The notes under the pieces were generated by a model. It was given only the letters and a program-made list of their open reading frames with translations. It did not search any database and was not told where the DNA came from. The position numbers and the translations under genes are program-made. A stretch of 64,000 nt of DNA from Helicoverpa zea (lineage: Eukaryota; Arthropoda; Insecta; Lepidoptera; Noctuidae). Where the stretch lies: contig NC_061479.1 of the NCBI RefSeq assembly GCF_022581195.2, forward strand, positions 5,022,001-5,086,000, in the 5' to 3' direction. This document shows, one piece after another, positions 34,901-44,890 of the stretch (positions within the stretch are counted from its first letter, which is position 1; every line of letters starts with the position of its first letter).

Positions 34901-37900
34901 GGTCAATGAAAATGCAGTAGATCACAGGTCCAAAATACGAAGCCAGGTCAATCACAGAAGCAGTCAGTATCAGAGTCCAGGAACACGCAACAATCGTAAT
35001 AAAAAAACCAGAAAATAACACTCAGAATAAACCAACACGTTAGAAAACGGAAAACGGTTTAATTTAAAAGTATGGTCGACTGTCAATGTCAATCGTCAGT
35101 GTTTCAAGTGGTTTCAAGTAGTGTGATTATTGTGATTAACTAAGACGTCCTCATAGATAAAAAAGAATTAAAAATAAATCATAAAATTATTTAATTACAA
35201 TATTTGTTAATATTTCTAATCACAAAACTTTTTTTAGATTTGTTATTAAATCGATGAAATATCGGTCTAAGGTGCAGTGACATCTAGTGACTAAAACGAA
35301 GTACAAATACCCAAGTTACGGGGCATCCGTCACTAGATGGCGCATTTCTAAAAAAAAACCTCAGAAAATTATTGTACTTCAGTTGCATCCCCATGCGCCC
35401 GCCAACGTGATGTTCTCAACAGTAATCATATTTAAAAAAGGTTTGAGAATATAATGTAACAGCTAAATAGATTTTGACAAAACTGTGCAGTATGTGGCTT
35501 ATTCATGAAAAGGCTACTTTCTACATTTTTTATCCAGGTACAGAAAATAGAAACTGGTGAACAGGGGTTTTGAGTGATCTCTGTGTACATTTTGAAATGT
35601 TCATAGTGCTGATTTTCAGCCTAGTTTGATTTACTAATAATAATAAATATAGACCATTGCGCCATAGAGGTCGTCAGACGTCAATGGTCACCAAGCCGGA
35701 CTGCCGAATCTGAGGTCCCGGGTTCGATTCCCGGTTCGGTCGACATTTGTGTGATGAGCATGCTTGTTGGCCGTGGTCTGGGTGTTACAATGTGTATTTA
35801 TAAATATGTATATGTGTAGCTATATGTAGTTTATCAGTTGTGTTAGCACCCATAACACAAGTTAATTAATAACTTACCATGGGGCTAACCAACCGTGTGT
35901 GAAAAGGTGTCCCGACATTATTTATTTATTTATTAATAAATCAATTTTTATTCAGAAACAGCTTATAATCTAGTGTTAGTACATACATTTAGGCAACACA
36001 TTAATTAAACATCCATCCTCTGAGCCTTTTCCCAATCATGTTGGGGTCGGCTTCCAGTCTAACCGGATTCAGCTGAGTACCAGTGCTTTACAAGAAGCGA
36101 CTGCCTATCTGACCTCTTTAACCCAGTTACCCGGGCAACCCGATACCCCTTGGTTAGACTGGTGTCAGACTTACTGGCTTCTGACATTAATTAAACATTT
36201 TTATATAATCATGTCATGACAAATACACAAAATAAAATTATTAATTGTTTTGTTTCTGTTTATTAAGATGCAGGTGAAAAATTGGGAAACACCTCAACTG
36301 TACTTGAGTATCTTGATAGAACTTTTTACACAAAATAATTACCATTATTATATTTACATTGTTTTTTTTTTTAAAGGTCTGTCAAAATTGAGTTGCCTTA
36401 AACCTTTAGTTAAGCGCTTAAAATGGCGTATAGTTAAATAAATGGAGTAGAGTTAAAATAAAGTATTAAGATAATATAATATAATTGACCATAACAGGTA
36501 ATTATTGTTATATTAGTTGTAAGATTTTATAATGTAACTGCTGTTCCTTAAAATAATAAATAATAATAATAAGAAAAAAGTCGTGGTGGCCTAGTGGGCA
36601 AAGAACCAATCTTTCGAGTATGAGGGCGCGGGTTCGATTCCAGGTCAGGCAAGTACCAATGCAACTTTTCTAAGTTGGTATGTACTTTCTAAGTATATCT
36701 TAGACACCAATGACTGTGTTTCGGATGGCACGTTAAACTGTAGGTCCCGGTTGTCATTGAACATCCCTGGCAGTCGTTACGGGTAGTCAGAAGCCAGTAA
36801 GTCTGACACCAGTCTAACCAAGGGGTATTGGGTTGCCCGGGTAACTGGGTTGAGGAGGTCAGATAGGCAGTCGCTTCTTGTAAAGCACTGGTACTCAGCT
36901 GAATCCGGTCAGACTGGAAGCCGACCCCAACATAGTTTGGGAAAAGGCTCGGAGGATGATGTTCCTTAAAATAATAAAATAATATAAACTCACTTGCTCT
37001 TGGCAGCCTCCCAGCCGGCGACTAACAACTGATTGATGACGACATCCACAGGAATATAATCCGCTACCTTCTCTTTAGCCAGGGGCAAGCGACGGACTAC
37101 ACCTGGAAATATAGATAAAAGTAGTATAAATATATTTATTTTTAATGAATATTAATTCATATTTATCTATACTAAACAGGATTTTTTTTGGTAAAGAATC
37201 TTAACACCGCGATGTAGAAAAATTACAATTCGGCACAGCGCCATCTGTTATCGAATTGCGGTACTAACGGTAAAACATTGTTGACTTTGTCAATTATGTA
37301 TGGCAGTTTCACGTAGTCTTATAAATAAACAAATCTCTTGTAAATTCTTAAATTAATTAAAAGTCTTGTAAATTATGTAAACAGAATAGACACTCTGAAA
37401 GTACGGAACTGATTCGAACAATTCTTTCACTGTTGGGTATTTAGACTCATCCTCCGAGCCTTTTTCCCAATCATGTTGGGGTTGGCTTCCAGTCTAACCG
37501 GATTCAGCTGAGTACCAGTGCTTTACAAGAAGCGAATGCCTATCTGACCTCCTCAACCTAGTTACCCGGGCAACCCGATACCCCTTGGTTAGACTGGTGT
37601 CAGACTTACTGGCTTCTGACTACCCGTAACGACTGCCACGAATGTTCAATGACAGCCGGGACCTACAGTTTAACGTGCCATCCGAAACACAGTCAATGGT
37701 GTCTAAGATATACTTAGAAAGTACATACAAACTTAGAAAAGTTGGTGCTTGCCTGACCTGGGATCGAACCCGCGCCCTCATACTTGAGAGGTTGGTCCTT
37801 TACCCACTAGGCCACCACGACATTGTTGGGTATTTAAACTATTCCCGAGTAACATAGGATATATTTTGTACGGGAAGAAGTTAGCCCGGCACGCGAAAAT

Positions 37901-40900
37901 GTTAAAATAAGAGTGAAAACCAGTGCAAGTGCAAACTACCTAATTTGTAAAAAGCCAATTAAACTTTTGCTGTAAGAATTTTGAAGTTCATAACTTAATA
38001 ATATTGCCTTTCAAACACTTATAATTAATAAGCCGCGCGCATTAACTAATATGGTGGGCCATAAGGCCATAACTTACCTTTAGCTGCCCCCATCAGGAAG
38101 CCTTGAGGACCAACTTTAGAGCAAGTCCAGCCGGGAATTGGCTCCTTCCAAGACGCCACAACTGAAAAATATTAAGAAAAATACATTTCACTTAAGCTAA
38201 TTGACATAATACAATATTAATAGTATCCAATACGAATCATACTTATTTAGAAATAAGGTAATCCCTTTTTTTTTCCTTTCAATGGACTTCCTTTCTGAAG
38301 ATTAAGAAAATAATATTTTTGTTAATTAAGTATTAAACTAAGCATAAACAATCTTAAAGCGTCAAAAATCTTAATGACCTTTTATCTAACAACTCAGTTA
38401 ATTATTTTTTACAGTCCATTCACACTAGCGGATTTTTTTTTATTTTTTCCGCTCGGTCTTTCTGAGCGACTATGCTGCAAAGAACAGTCTCTTAAATTAA
38501 GGGTGAAAAATAAAGATATACTTTTTAATATTTTTTTAATACTTACTCATAGTAGGTCTAACAATAGTGCAGGGGAACATATCAATACATTTGATGACCT
38601 CATGCTCAGCCAAGTGCTTTGTAAATGTGTATGTGTTGGGATGACTTTTCAGTAATCTGTGAAGAAAATGAAAAAATATATTATTTTACTGGCTGATAGG
38701 ATTTTTATACATCAGAATAACATAAAGGCTACTTTTTTAGCAAGTCCGGTGCGGGAAGTAGTTCTGTAAGGAAGTGACTGAAGCCACTTATTCTGATTAA
38801 TTAGGCTACTAGCACAGTTTTCGTGCTCCAACTATGATGAAGTCGGTTAAAAAGCAAACGAAATATGGTCTGCCTCAAAAAAAGTATTAAATATCAAAAA
38901 TATATATGTTAGAGAATCTTTAACAGGCTTCTTTAAGTAAAGTTTTTGAAAACTGGCCATTTAGTAACGCAAAATACACTTACTTATGCTCAATCTGCAG
39001 TAAAGACTCATCATTCAGGGTTTCCACTAGCGAGATAACTTTCTGTGCATCTTCCGGTGCCTCATACACCTTCTCATGAGCTTCAGTTAAGAACGAGTTC
39101 ACATAAGCTGATGATACGTGGATCATTACCTGGAAATTACATGTAATATGGTTTTATTATTGTCATTGAACATCCTTGGCAGTCGTTACGGGTAGTCAGA
39201 AGCTAGTAAGTCTGACACCAGTCTAACCAAGGGATATTGGGTTGCCCGGGTAAATGGGTTGAGGGCTCCAGCACTGGTACTCAGCTACATCTGGATTGAC
39301 TGGAAGGCGAACTCAACATAGTTGGGAAAATGTCTCGGAGGATGATGGTTTTATTATTGTAGTAGATAATATGTTTAACATAAATAGATATGTATGTTAT
39401 AACATTTTTATGGATGTAATGTTTTGTGTGTAGGTTTATTATTTGTTTTAAAGTAATTATGACAATACTTGTGACGTTAGATTTCAAATTGAAGTATGTC
39501 CAAAATCTTTAATTCATAAAAAGTGATTTTCTTTTCTGTTCGGGTAAGACTTTTTATTATCTGATTTTGAGGGTGGTGTGACTATCAAAAATCGGATTCT
39601 CTATCATCCTTTCTATCATTGTTTCTATGATTTTTTTATAGATTACGAGAAAAACGAATTTTTAATTTGGATTTAGGTTTATTTTGTCAAAATGAACCAT
39701 GTCCTTTGGACTTAGCTTTATTTGATCTAACAGAATACTGGACTTAGTGCAGTTTGAATCAAAATATGATGCCATTTTGAACGATCACATCGCTCTGATT
39801 GGCTCAGTGCGACTTGCTGCATTTTGATATAACATGTCAAATGGACTTGGTTCAATTTGAAAAAAAGGGGTGTGTTTTAAACTTATTCTGCTTAAAAACT
39901 ACAGCAACTTGGTTCAATTCGGTAAAATATTGTAAAAGATACTTCCCCTGCCTTTTAAATAAGAATAAAAGCTAACTTCATTTCAAAAGTGGACTTGATG
40001 TGATTTGAAATCTATATCCCACCAAAAACATTAAATGTAAAAAAAAGCCAATCCTCTACGCAATTCCTCCACCGTAAAAAGTTTTGAGATCGCATAGAAG
40101 CCAAGTCCTGTTCTACTTTATTTGTAATAATAAATCAATATTTTGTGACTATATCAATAGTTTCGTTCACTTTACAATAATATTGACTTGGCCATGAGCA
40201 CAATAAACTGCAAATATAATACAGCATATCTTGGAGAGGTGAAAGTCAAACATGAAGTTTAATATCACAGAATTAAATACTTTTAGTTTATTCATTTGTT
40301 ACTAAATGACCGACAGTCAGTTTCATCCAACATCAATGAACTGCACATGTACTATGGCGCATGTTTAGTCCATGGTGATCTCAAATTCCAATCAGTCCAT
40401 AATCAGTCCAATCGTAAAATCATGTCCATATAGAATTTATCAACGCACATTATTTCAAGGAGCGACTTTTAACTTGTGCTCATGGCCAAGACAGTATTAT
40501 TGTAATGTGAACAAAACTATTGATATAGTCACAAAATATTGATTTATTATTACAAATAAAGTAGAACAGGACTTGGCTTCTATGCGATCTCAAAACTTTT
40601 TACGGTGGAGGAATTGCGTAGAGGATTGGCTTTTTTTTACATTTAATGTTTTTGGTGGGATCTAATTTATTTTTTGTAGGTCTCTTTCTTCTCTAAGTAT
40701 ATAACAAATTAAATTAACTTACATGCAACTAACTAAATATATAACAAACTAAATATGTACACCTAAAGTAGCACGTAAACAATATTTTTTTTTACCTAAA
40801 AAAATTCGAAATTGTCGAATTTTTTAATCGAATAGCTTTTAGAATAAAAGAGATTTATTTCAGAGGTAGATGACGGTATCACATGAAATTATTTGATTTT

Positions 40901-43345
40901 TTTTTAAGTACTACTTATACTAAGCTATGTAACGAAACCATAGCGCGATTTAGACCAGGACAACGCCATCTATCGAGCGAGCATGCAGTGTTTATCGCAC
41001 TGCATTAATATGAAAGATTTTATCATTATTCATTTCATTTAAACCTAGCTTTTTTATTCATATGTTGTATATTTAATACATAATAACAATATACCACTAC
41101 GTAACAATAAAACAAATAGTAACAAAAATCTCTTTTCAAAAAACTACGTGTAATGACTCTAATATCCTTATATATAGCTGAGATAGGTATGTTTGTTAGA
41201 AACCATCCTCACCTTTATCCCAAAGTTAGTGATGATTGTAAATTTAGGCAGAGAGATCCTACTAAATTAAGAATGGAAAGATGTAGAAGTACCTTACATA
41301 AGAAAAGTAGTCGAATGATGGTAATTAACATATATAATAAAATTCCTAGAGAAATTAGAGAGCTACCTAAAGTAAAATTTAAAAAGAAGTTAAAAGCTTG
41401 GCTTATTGAAGGGTGCTTCTACACAATAGAAGAATACATTAATTATAGAAATTAGCTTTTATATATAAGCGTTATAGTTTTAAGCATGATTTATGTTATA
41501 ATTTTCGCATGCCTACTGAAGGCGAGATATGTTGTGACTTTTTTTGTTTTTACCACCTTTTGTGTAAACCATATCTCGGCGAATAAATATTTTCATTTCA
41601 TTTCATTTCATTTCAACATTTTGTACATAAATAAATAACAAAGTTATCAATGCAGTCAAAATTCATACACAATGTTCTTGAAAAACCACAAATATAAATT
41701 TGTTTCCTATTTTTTTATTAAGTTTTAAGGTTTTTATAATTTTCCCTTTATATGTAGCTAATAACCTACCTTGGTGCCAAATTTGAAGGTTCTAAGTTTC
41801 CTAGAAGTACCTTAGACTTTTGATGATCGGTCAGTGAGTCAGTGACAAAATGGTGTAACTTTGATCGCTCATAACTGGTAAACTATTTATTCAAATGTCT
41901 TGTAATTTTGAGACTGAGCTTGTTCTAATACTTACTCTAGGTCATCGAAAACCTAAACTCCTAGCTTTGTTCACATGGAAGATACAGGGGACTGAAATAG
42001 CCGCGAAACGCTTCGAGAAAAGATGGTACGGCCGTGCCCGCTTTGCTCGAGTCTTGGCTGGGGCACTGCCGTGCCCTCAGATTCACACTTATGGCTGACA
42101 CTAGGCTGTAAATTATATAATTAATTGTTTTCAACTAATTGTTGTCATTAAAAAAGTACAATATACTTATATGCTGTAAGGTAAAATCTATTACTTTTTA
42201 TCCCTCTTCAGATAAGCTATATTAAAAACTAGCTTCTGCCCACGACTTTGTACGTGGATTCTGTTCCTTATGCCAGCGATCAAAAAATCAAAGATTACAA
42301 ATTATTGCCCATAAGCCCATTTACCAAAATAAATTATAGATTTTACATTGCCCAGGCTTAATACAATAAAATATATTAAAAATGTAAAGATTTTGATTGT
42401 TTGTTGGATGCATTAATCCTTTCATTATTTGATAGCCCATTTATAAAGGAATGCTATAATATGCTACATTTAATCTAGGTGTGTAGAGTTGTTCCCACGT
42501 TATGTAAGCGAAACCGTGGTTCAATAAATTACCTTCAGATCCTTAGCATCTTTACAAAGCTCCATAATCCTCCTGGTACCAAGCAGGTTAATATTAACAG
42601 TCGGCCTCAAACTCTCTTGGAAGTCTAGCGTAGCTGCGGAATGGATGACCACGTTGATATTGTCTATCAACATCTGTCTGTCTGCCGGGCTGAGACCGAG
42701 GTTAGCTTCACCGACGTCACCAGAAACGGGGATCAGCTTCTTGAAGATATCTGTTGAGTGGCTTTCTAGGAGTTTCTCAAAGACCTGTAAGTTTTAAATT
42801 TACATTATATCTGCACTGGCTACATTATATTCACTTTAAACAGCTTTATGTCTGTGGATAGACAATTTTACAGAGTTATACTTTATAATATATCATTGCA
42901 GTGATTTATGATTTAATTCTGTATTCTCAAAATTTCCTTTTGAAATTGTAAGGCTTTGACATTGTTAAGACCTGTTGCAAACCTGTGTTCATTATATTTT
43001 ATTATGTTTGATTATTTTCCTCTGCCTTAGTTTATTTATATACCTAGTGGTACTACACATTGCTGTTCAACTTTTTATTTAACTACTTTTTAACATTAAA
43101 CTTCCCAACATTACTTATTTTGATAAAATGCAGGCGATTTAACTTACCGGGTTTTTAGGGAATTCTTCCAGTCTCTCAGAGATCTCCTTGCCTTTCTTAG
43201 GTCTCATGAGCAGGTAAATCTTTCCAACATCAGGCATACATCGCAAAATCTTTTCAATAAGACACAAACCAACAAATCCAGTGCCACCGGTGATGAAAAA
43301 GTTCTTTCCCGCGTAAAAAGCACGAACTTGCGACTCGTCCGCCAT
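19960..43345 (-). CDS. Fatty acyl-CoA reductase, 11 coding exons, 510 aa
   Basis: Exons, 5' to 3' on the minus strand: 43345-43148, 42784-42533, 39129-38984, 38656-38547, 38161-38078, 37102-36994, 27802-27686, 26920-26801, 24415-24256, 23409-23312, 20098-19960. All have AG/GT borders and keep one frame for 511 codons. The enzyme reduces fatty acyl-CoA to fatty alcohol with NADPH. A Rossmann motif T-G-G-T-G-F-V-G lies at residues 19-26, H-S-A-A at 114-117, and the catalytic Y-T-F-T-K (Y208, K212). The second half carries the family's C-terminal domain (H-K-Y-P-L-K-S-A-V-W, N-V-W-N-S-L). A hydrophobic membrane segment lies near 465-490, placing it on the ER or a similar membrane. Length is usual for insect members. 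Start at 43345 (M-A-D-E-S) is chosen over an in-frame GTG two codons upstream. Pheromone, cuticle wax or other use cannot be told from sequence. Intron 6 is 9.2 kb and full of transposons. Confidence 0.93.
20781..21048 (+). repeat. GC-rich module, copy 1
   Basis: Shares almost all its sequence with 63635-63898: GCAACATGCAGCAAGCATGG at the start and TGGAGTCGGTTTTGCAG at the end. It stays open in three overlapping plus-strand frames because it is GC-rich. It sits in reductase intron 10. I recognise no protein in any frame. It may be a captured host fragment carried by a transposon. Confidence 0.75.
21304..21670. repeat. Foldback element with perfect 147-bp arms
   Basis: 21304-21450 appears to be the exact reverse complement of 21524-21670, with a 73-base loop. 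Outer ends read ATCCCACCCAAAAC, related to the ends of the foldback at 40016. It lies in reductase intron 10, so the pre-mRNA would form a long hairpin. Confidence 0.9.
22207..22344 (+). mobile_element. 138-bp MITE with CTTACCACAAAAAC ends, copy 1
   Basis: Ends CTTACCACAAAAACTTTTAA and complementary AAAGTTTTTGTAGTAAG. The interior includes TTGACATATGGTTCATTTTG. Its partner lies reversed at 26967-27104. Confidence 0.85.
22602..22836. repeat. Foldback with perfect 63-bp arms
   Basis: 22602-22664 is the exact complement of 22774-22836. Arms contain TTCGGCCATTCAGAGAATGC and CTGACGACGTAAC. The 109-base loop is AT-rich. Either a MITE or a hairpin precursor; located in reductase intron 10. Confidence 0.85.
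23012..23183 (+). repeat. SINE family A, 5'-truncated copy
   Basis: Runs from GAGTCAGAAGCCAGTAAGTC to ACCCCAACATAGTTGGGAAA, about 130 bases from the donor of reductase exon 10. Confidence 0.85.
23715..24190. repeat. 253-bp direct duplication joined by an inverted copy of its end
   Basis: The block from 23715 repeats from 23968 with near identity. Between them, 23889-23968 folds into a palindrome: TTTTTAGCTTTTTAGTGTTT is followed after a T-run/A-run by its complement. The pattern suits template switching during repair. Intron 9 of the reductase. Confidence 0.85.
24445..25460. repeat. 147-bp tandem satellite, about 7 units with dimeric order
   Basis: The word GAAATCGGTCCC(A/T)GGGGTCC begins at 24552, 24700, 24847, 24994, 25141, 25289 and 25436, a spacing of 147-148. 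Units 2 and 4 are nearly identical (CTTAGATAGTCACTTAACAA) and units 3 and 5 match each other (CACATGAACAGTCGCTTTAC), so the array evolved as 294-bp dimers. It fills part of reductase intron 8, 30 bases upstream of exon 9. Confidence 0.95.
26967..27104 (-). mobile_element. 138-bp MITE with CTTACCACAAAAAC ends, copy 2, reversed
   Basis: Reverse orientation of 22207-22344, including the complementary CAAAATGAACCATATGTCAA word. It lies in reductase intron 7. Confidence 0.85.
27568..27648 (-). repeat. SINE family A, reverse fragment
   Basis: Contains TCGGCTTCCAGTCTAACTGG and AGCTGAGTATCAATGTG. It ends about 40 bases from the donor end of reductase exon 7. Confidence 0.75.
27980..28318 (-). repeat. 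SINE family B, full copy
   Basis: Read on the minus strand it opens CTGCCTCGTTGGTCTAGCTG (A-box-like) and carries a B box GGGTTCGATTCCC, then TCGCTTTGTGGGTTTTAGAA and GGTCGTGTCGGATTGTCGTC. A tRNA-derived SINE; the head resembles a tRNA with an extra arm. Confidence 0.85.
28557..28619. repeat. Perfect 30-bp hairpin downstream of the THAP9-like gene
   Basis: 28557-28586 is the exact complement of 28590-28619 with loop CTG. It lies about 110 bases beyond the transposase stop codon, in the expected 3' untranslated or flanking region. Confidence 0.9.
28731..34831 (-). CDS. P-element/THAP9-like transposase, 5 exons, 904 aa, apparently intact
   Basis: Exons on the minus strand: 34831-34753, 33309-33112, 32843-32667, 31704-30571, 29857-28731. 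All junctions are GT-AG and the frame is open for 905 codons. Residues 19-92 are a THAP finger: C19, C23, W46, C69, H72 and a terminal A-I-P. A helix-turn-helix region follows (R-R-F-T-F-N-E, Y-K-Q-S-Q-K-A-Y, L-P-S-K-R-S-L). Probable catalytic acids of the RNase H-like core are D310 (L-L-F-D-E-V-S-L) and D399 (I-C-D-Q-S-A-T-N); the later acid is not fixed. The end of the core (L-P-A-E-C-E-E-T-A-D-F-L, M-D-K-L-F-D-S-F-N-G) is typical of P-type enzymes. The length is close to human THAP9. A second ATG at 34801 would remove 10 residues. AATAAA overlaps the stop codon. It lies in reductase intron 6, same strand. Element ends were not found, so it may be mobile or domesticated. Confidence 0.88.
32168..32345 (+). 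repeat. CGCGGG-tail interspersed repeat, near-complete
   Basis: AAATTATAAACGCGAAAGTT, then TTTGTTACTCTTTCACG, GGATGAAATTTGGTATGTAG, and the tail GGGTGAAACCGCGGGACGCA-GTTAGT. This is the common lepidopteran 'TATAAA-TGCGAAAG' repeat. It lies in intron 3 of the transposase gene. Confidence 0.65.
32354..32480 (+). repeat. Second CGCGGG-family repeat, 3' truncated
   Basis: Starts CTATACTAGTACTAATATTA, then CCCGCGAAAACTACTAAACG and GATGAAACTTTACAGTAATA. It lacks the tail and follows the previous copy directly. Confidence 0.55.
33503..34460. mobile_element. Non-autonomous hAT element with perfect 8-bp target duplication
   Basis: Ends CAGTAGCATAGCATGGG at the left and, read inward from the right, CAGTGGCGTAGCATGGG; CAGTGGCG is a usual hAT terminus. 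TAAAATCA stands immediately outside both ends (33495-33502 and 34461-34468). The 958-bp body has no transposase. It sits in intron 1 of the THAP9-like gene, so it is younger than that gene copy. Confidence 0.92.
34833..34975 (-). repeat. Three tandem copies of a 45-bp unit upstream of the THAP9-like start
   Basis: On the minus strand the unit reads ACTGCTT(n)-ATTGACCCGG-CTTTGTATTTTGGA, repeated three times just before the ATG. In one frame it would give I-D-P-A-x-Y-F-G repeats, but that frame does not join the transposase. Probably a promoter or leader repeat of the element. Confidence 0.75.
35313..35343 (+). other. GTCACTAGATGGCG-type 31-bp block
   Basis: AAGTTACGGGGCATCCGTCA-CTAGATGGCGC resembles AAGTTAACGGGCCCCCGTCA-CAAGATGGCGT at 28456-28486, in the same direction. 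They lie on either side of the THAP9-like gene. The word also appears elsewhere in moth DNA, so it may not be a boundary. Confidence 0.3.
35665..35936 (+). repeat. SINE family C, tRNA-derived
   Basis: A B box GGGTTCGATTCCCGGTT follows a head with CACCAAGCCGGACTGCCG. The body contains GTTGTGTTAGCACCCATAAC, and the tail is (ATTT)n with ATTTATTTATTTATT. Not a functional tRNA, because the acceptor stem cannot form. Confidence 0.8.
36011..36187 (-). repeat. SINE family A, reverse partial copy
   Basis: CATCCTCTGAGCCTTTTCCC through CCCCTTGGTTAGACTGGTGT to CTTACTGGCTTCTGACATTA. Near-consensus, so fairly young. Confidence 0.9.
36580..36960 (+). repeat. SINE family A, full-length, with target duplication beside reductase exon 6
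   Basis: Head GTCGTGGTGGCCTAGTGGGC with B box GGTTCGATTCC; tail GGCTCGGAGGATGAT. The word GTTCCTTAAAATAATAAA flanks it at 36543-36560 and 36961-36978, an 18-bp target duplication. The right copy lies about 15 bases from the donor of reductase exon 6 (36993). Confidence 0.93.
37446..37822 (-). repeat. SINE family A, full-length, reverse, with target duplication
   Basis: Runs from TCATCCTCCGAGCC to GGCCACCACGAC, complement of the full SINE. TGTTGGGTATT stands at 37431-37441 and 37824-37834. It landed inside an older CGCGGG-tail repeat whose halves (AATTCTTTCACTGTTGGG and CCCGAGTAACATAGG) lie on either side. Confidence 0.92.
39161..39346 (+). repeat. SINE family A, 5'-truncated with internal loss
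   Basis: GTCATTGAACATCCTTGGCA to AACATAGTTGGGAAAATGTC, with the GGTCAGATAGGCAGTCGC section missing. Located close upstream of the reductase exon 3 acceptor. Confidence 0.85.
40016..40661. repeat. Foldback element with about 186-bp arms
   Basis: Left arm from 40016 (ATCCCACCAAAAACATTAAA) to about 40203 pairs with 40474-40661 at a few mismatches. Both arms include GAACAGGACTTGGCTTCTAT or its complement. The ends resemble the foldback at 21304, and both right ends are followed by an ATTTATTTTTTGTAGGT-like tail. Reductase intron 2. Confidence 0.88.
41153..41455 (+). pseudogene. LINE reverse-transcriptase C-terminal fragment
   Basis: Reads R-M-E-R-C-R-S-T-L-H-K-K, then Y-N-K-I-P-R-E-I-R-E-L-P and F-K-K-K-L-K-A-W-L-I-E-G-C-F-Y-T-I-E-E-Y followed by a stop. 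This is the usual end of ORF2 in insect CR1/Jockey-type LINEs. The 3' UTR runs to a (CATTT)n tail at 41589-41614. A 5'-truncated insertion in reductase intron 2; no polymerase core is present. Confidence 0.8.
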
Positions 43346-43347
43346 TT

Positions 43348-43485
43348 TCACGAATTTTCTGCAACTTGCTCCGTTATTTCTAGTTTAAGACCTTTAAAAA
43401 AAGAAAAATCGATGTTATTAAAAAAGTTTACGACAAAAAAGTTTTGTTTCAGGTTTCTTTTGTCATTTTTGTCAAAATCTGACAT
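43348..43485 (-). promoter_or_regulatory. Possible upstream ORF abutting the reductase start
   Basis: A 45-codon frame (M-S-D-F-D-K-N-D-K) stops with TGA two bases before the reductase ATG. If the leader is unspliced here, it would limit initiation at the main start. A pyrimidine-rich tract ending TTTAAAG near 43394 could instead be a splice acceptor that removes the uORF's start. Confidence 0.3.
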
Positions 43486-43619
43486 TTGACTTTTGCTGTT
43501 GATTTTTTTTAAGGGTTTAGGGTTCAAAGCTTGGACTTTTGAGTTATGAAGTGCAAGTACATACAAAGTGCTGCCAAGATATTTGTATTTATTTCCCTTT
43601 GTTTTAACCAATGTGTGTT

Positions 43620-44890
43620 AATAATACTGAATTATTTCATTTACTTTCGGTCACTTTTATCTAGAGAACTTAAAAATTCTGGAAGACAATTTATTGTGTT
43701 TCTGTCGACTCTATAAGATACAGAAAATTTAATTCACAATATATTTAATGAGAAACTGATGATGGTCAATGAACAATCGTATGACTTTTTTCATAACAAA
43801 AGAATTTACAAGTTATAAATACTTGTTTTGAATTCTCTCTCGTTTTTATAATTCGTTAATTTTCAAAACAGTTTATTTTTCATGAGAAAGATCGCATCTT
43901 TTATTCAAGATAAGATGTTATCTTAAATTGAACAATAAACAAAAAGCCGTTTATGTTATTATCAAAATATTAAAATTAAAACATTTATTCATTTTATTTG
44001 CGAAGAAAATAATATGGGGGAAAAAACTTTGTAAACGTTATAAAAAACTACTTGTACGAACGAACTACGCACAAAGGAAATACTTAACTATTTCCATTCA
44101 TTAGGAACTAGAAGGACCGATGTTTTTTCCTTTATTAAGTAGATCTAGGTGAACCGGTATTATTATTATTTATTCGCATTACTGGTTTTAAGGAGCAATT
44201 TACTTATAAGACGTGGTTTTTTCCAAAGTAATTTGAGCTTGGCAGGTTTTCAAGGGTTTTTTGCAATTGCTCTTGATTAACTAGTGTTTATTTTTATGGA
44301 AATTTTATCAATTTCGGTCGCTAAGAAACCTATTATCTAGCATGATTTCCCATATATAAAAAAAAAACAATAGGTAGGTGCAATTTATATACTGTAGGTA
44401 GAGGATTTACACATGTTTAAACATTGATTGTGTTTAAACTAATGCTAACAGAATTTAAGCGATAGGTATTCTTCTTAAAATAAGAGAGTTGCGTTATTAC
44501 AATGACGTGTAATTTATGCTAACCAGCTAAAAATCCAGCAATTTCAATTTGCAAGAACGGTGATACCAGGGTTTGCTGTTATTAAAAGCTTCTCTATTTG
44601 AACATAATCTGCATAATTAATGATAATTATTATCCCTCCTTTAGATTGAGCATAGAGAAAAGAGTTATTTAAAGCCATACCTACAATTAAAGTATTTGTG
44701 TGTCCTCAGCTCGCACAGATACTTCTTTTATATTATATTAACAAGAAAATAAACAATTGGAAAAAATACAAAATAAAATGTCCGCCTGCGGGTCACCCTT
44801 GAGCAGTTGTAAAGTCAATATCTAATTATAAATTATGTTATCGACTACACAACCTTAGACCAACCTACATTAGTCTAAAAATAGCATTAA
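43620..44890. other. Upstream region of the reductase, no gene seen
   Basis: AT-rich non-coding sequence that should hold the reductase promoter and any non-coding first exon. No core promoter element can be pinned down. Confidence 0.4.

Noticed and set aside
34809..35021. 70-codon frame with I-D-P-A repeats upstream of the P-like gene
   Set aside because: It comes from the 45-bp tandem repeat, uses a different frame from the THAP exon and has no compatible splice path.
35665..35760. Possible tRNA gene (GGTTCGATTCC box)
   Set aside because: A B box is present but no acceptor stem or anticodon arm forms. It continues into a SINE body with (ATTT)n tail.
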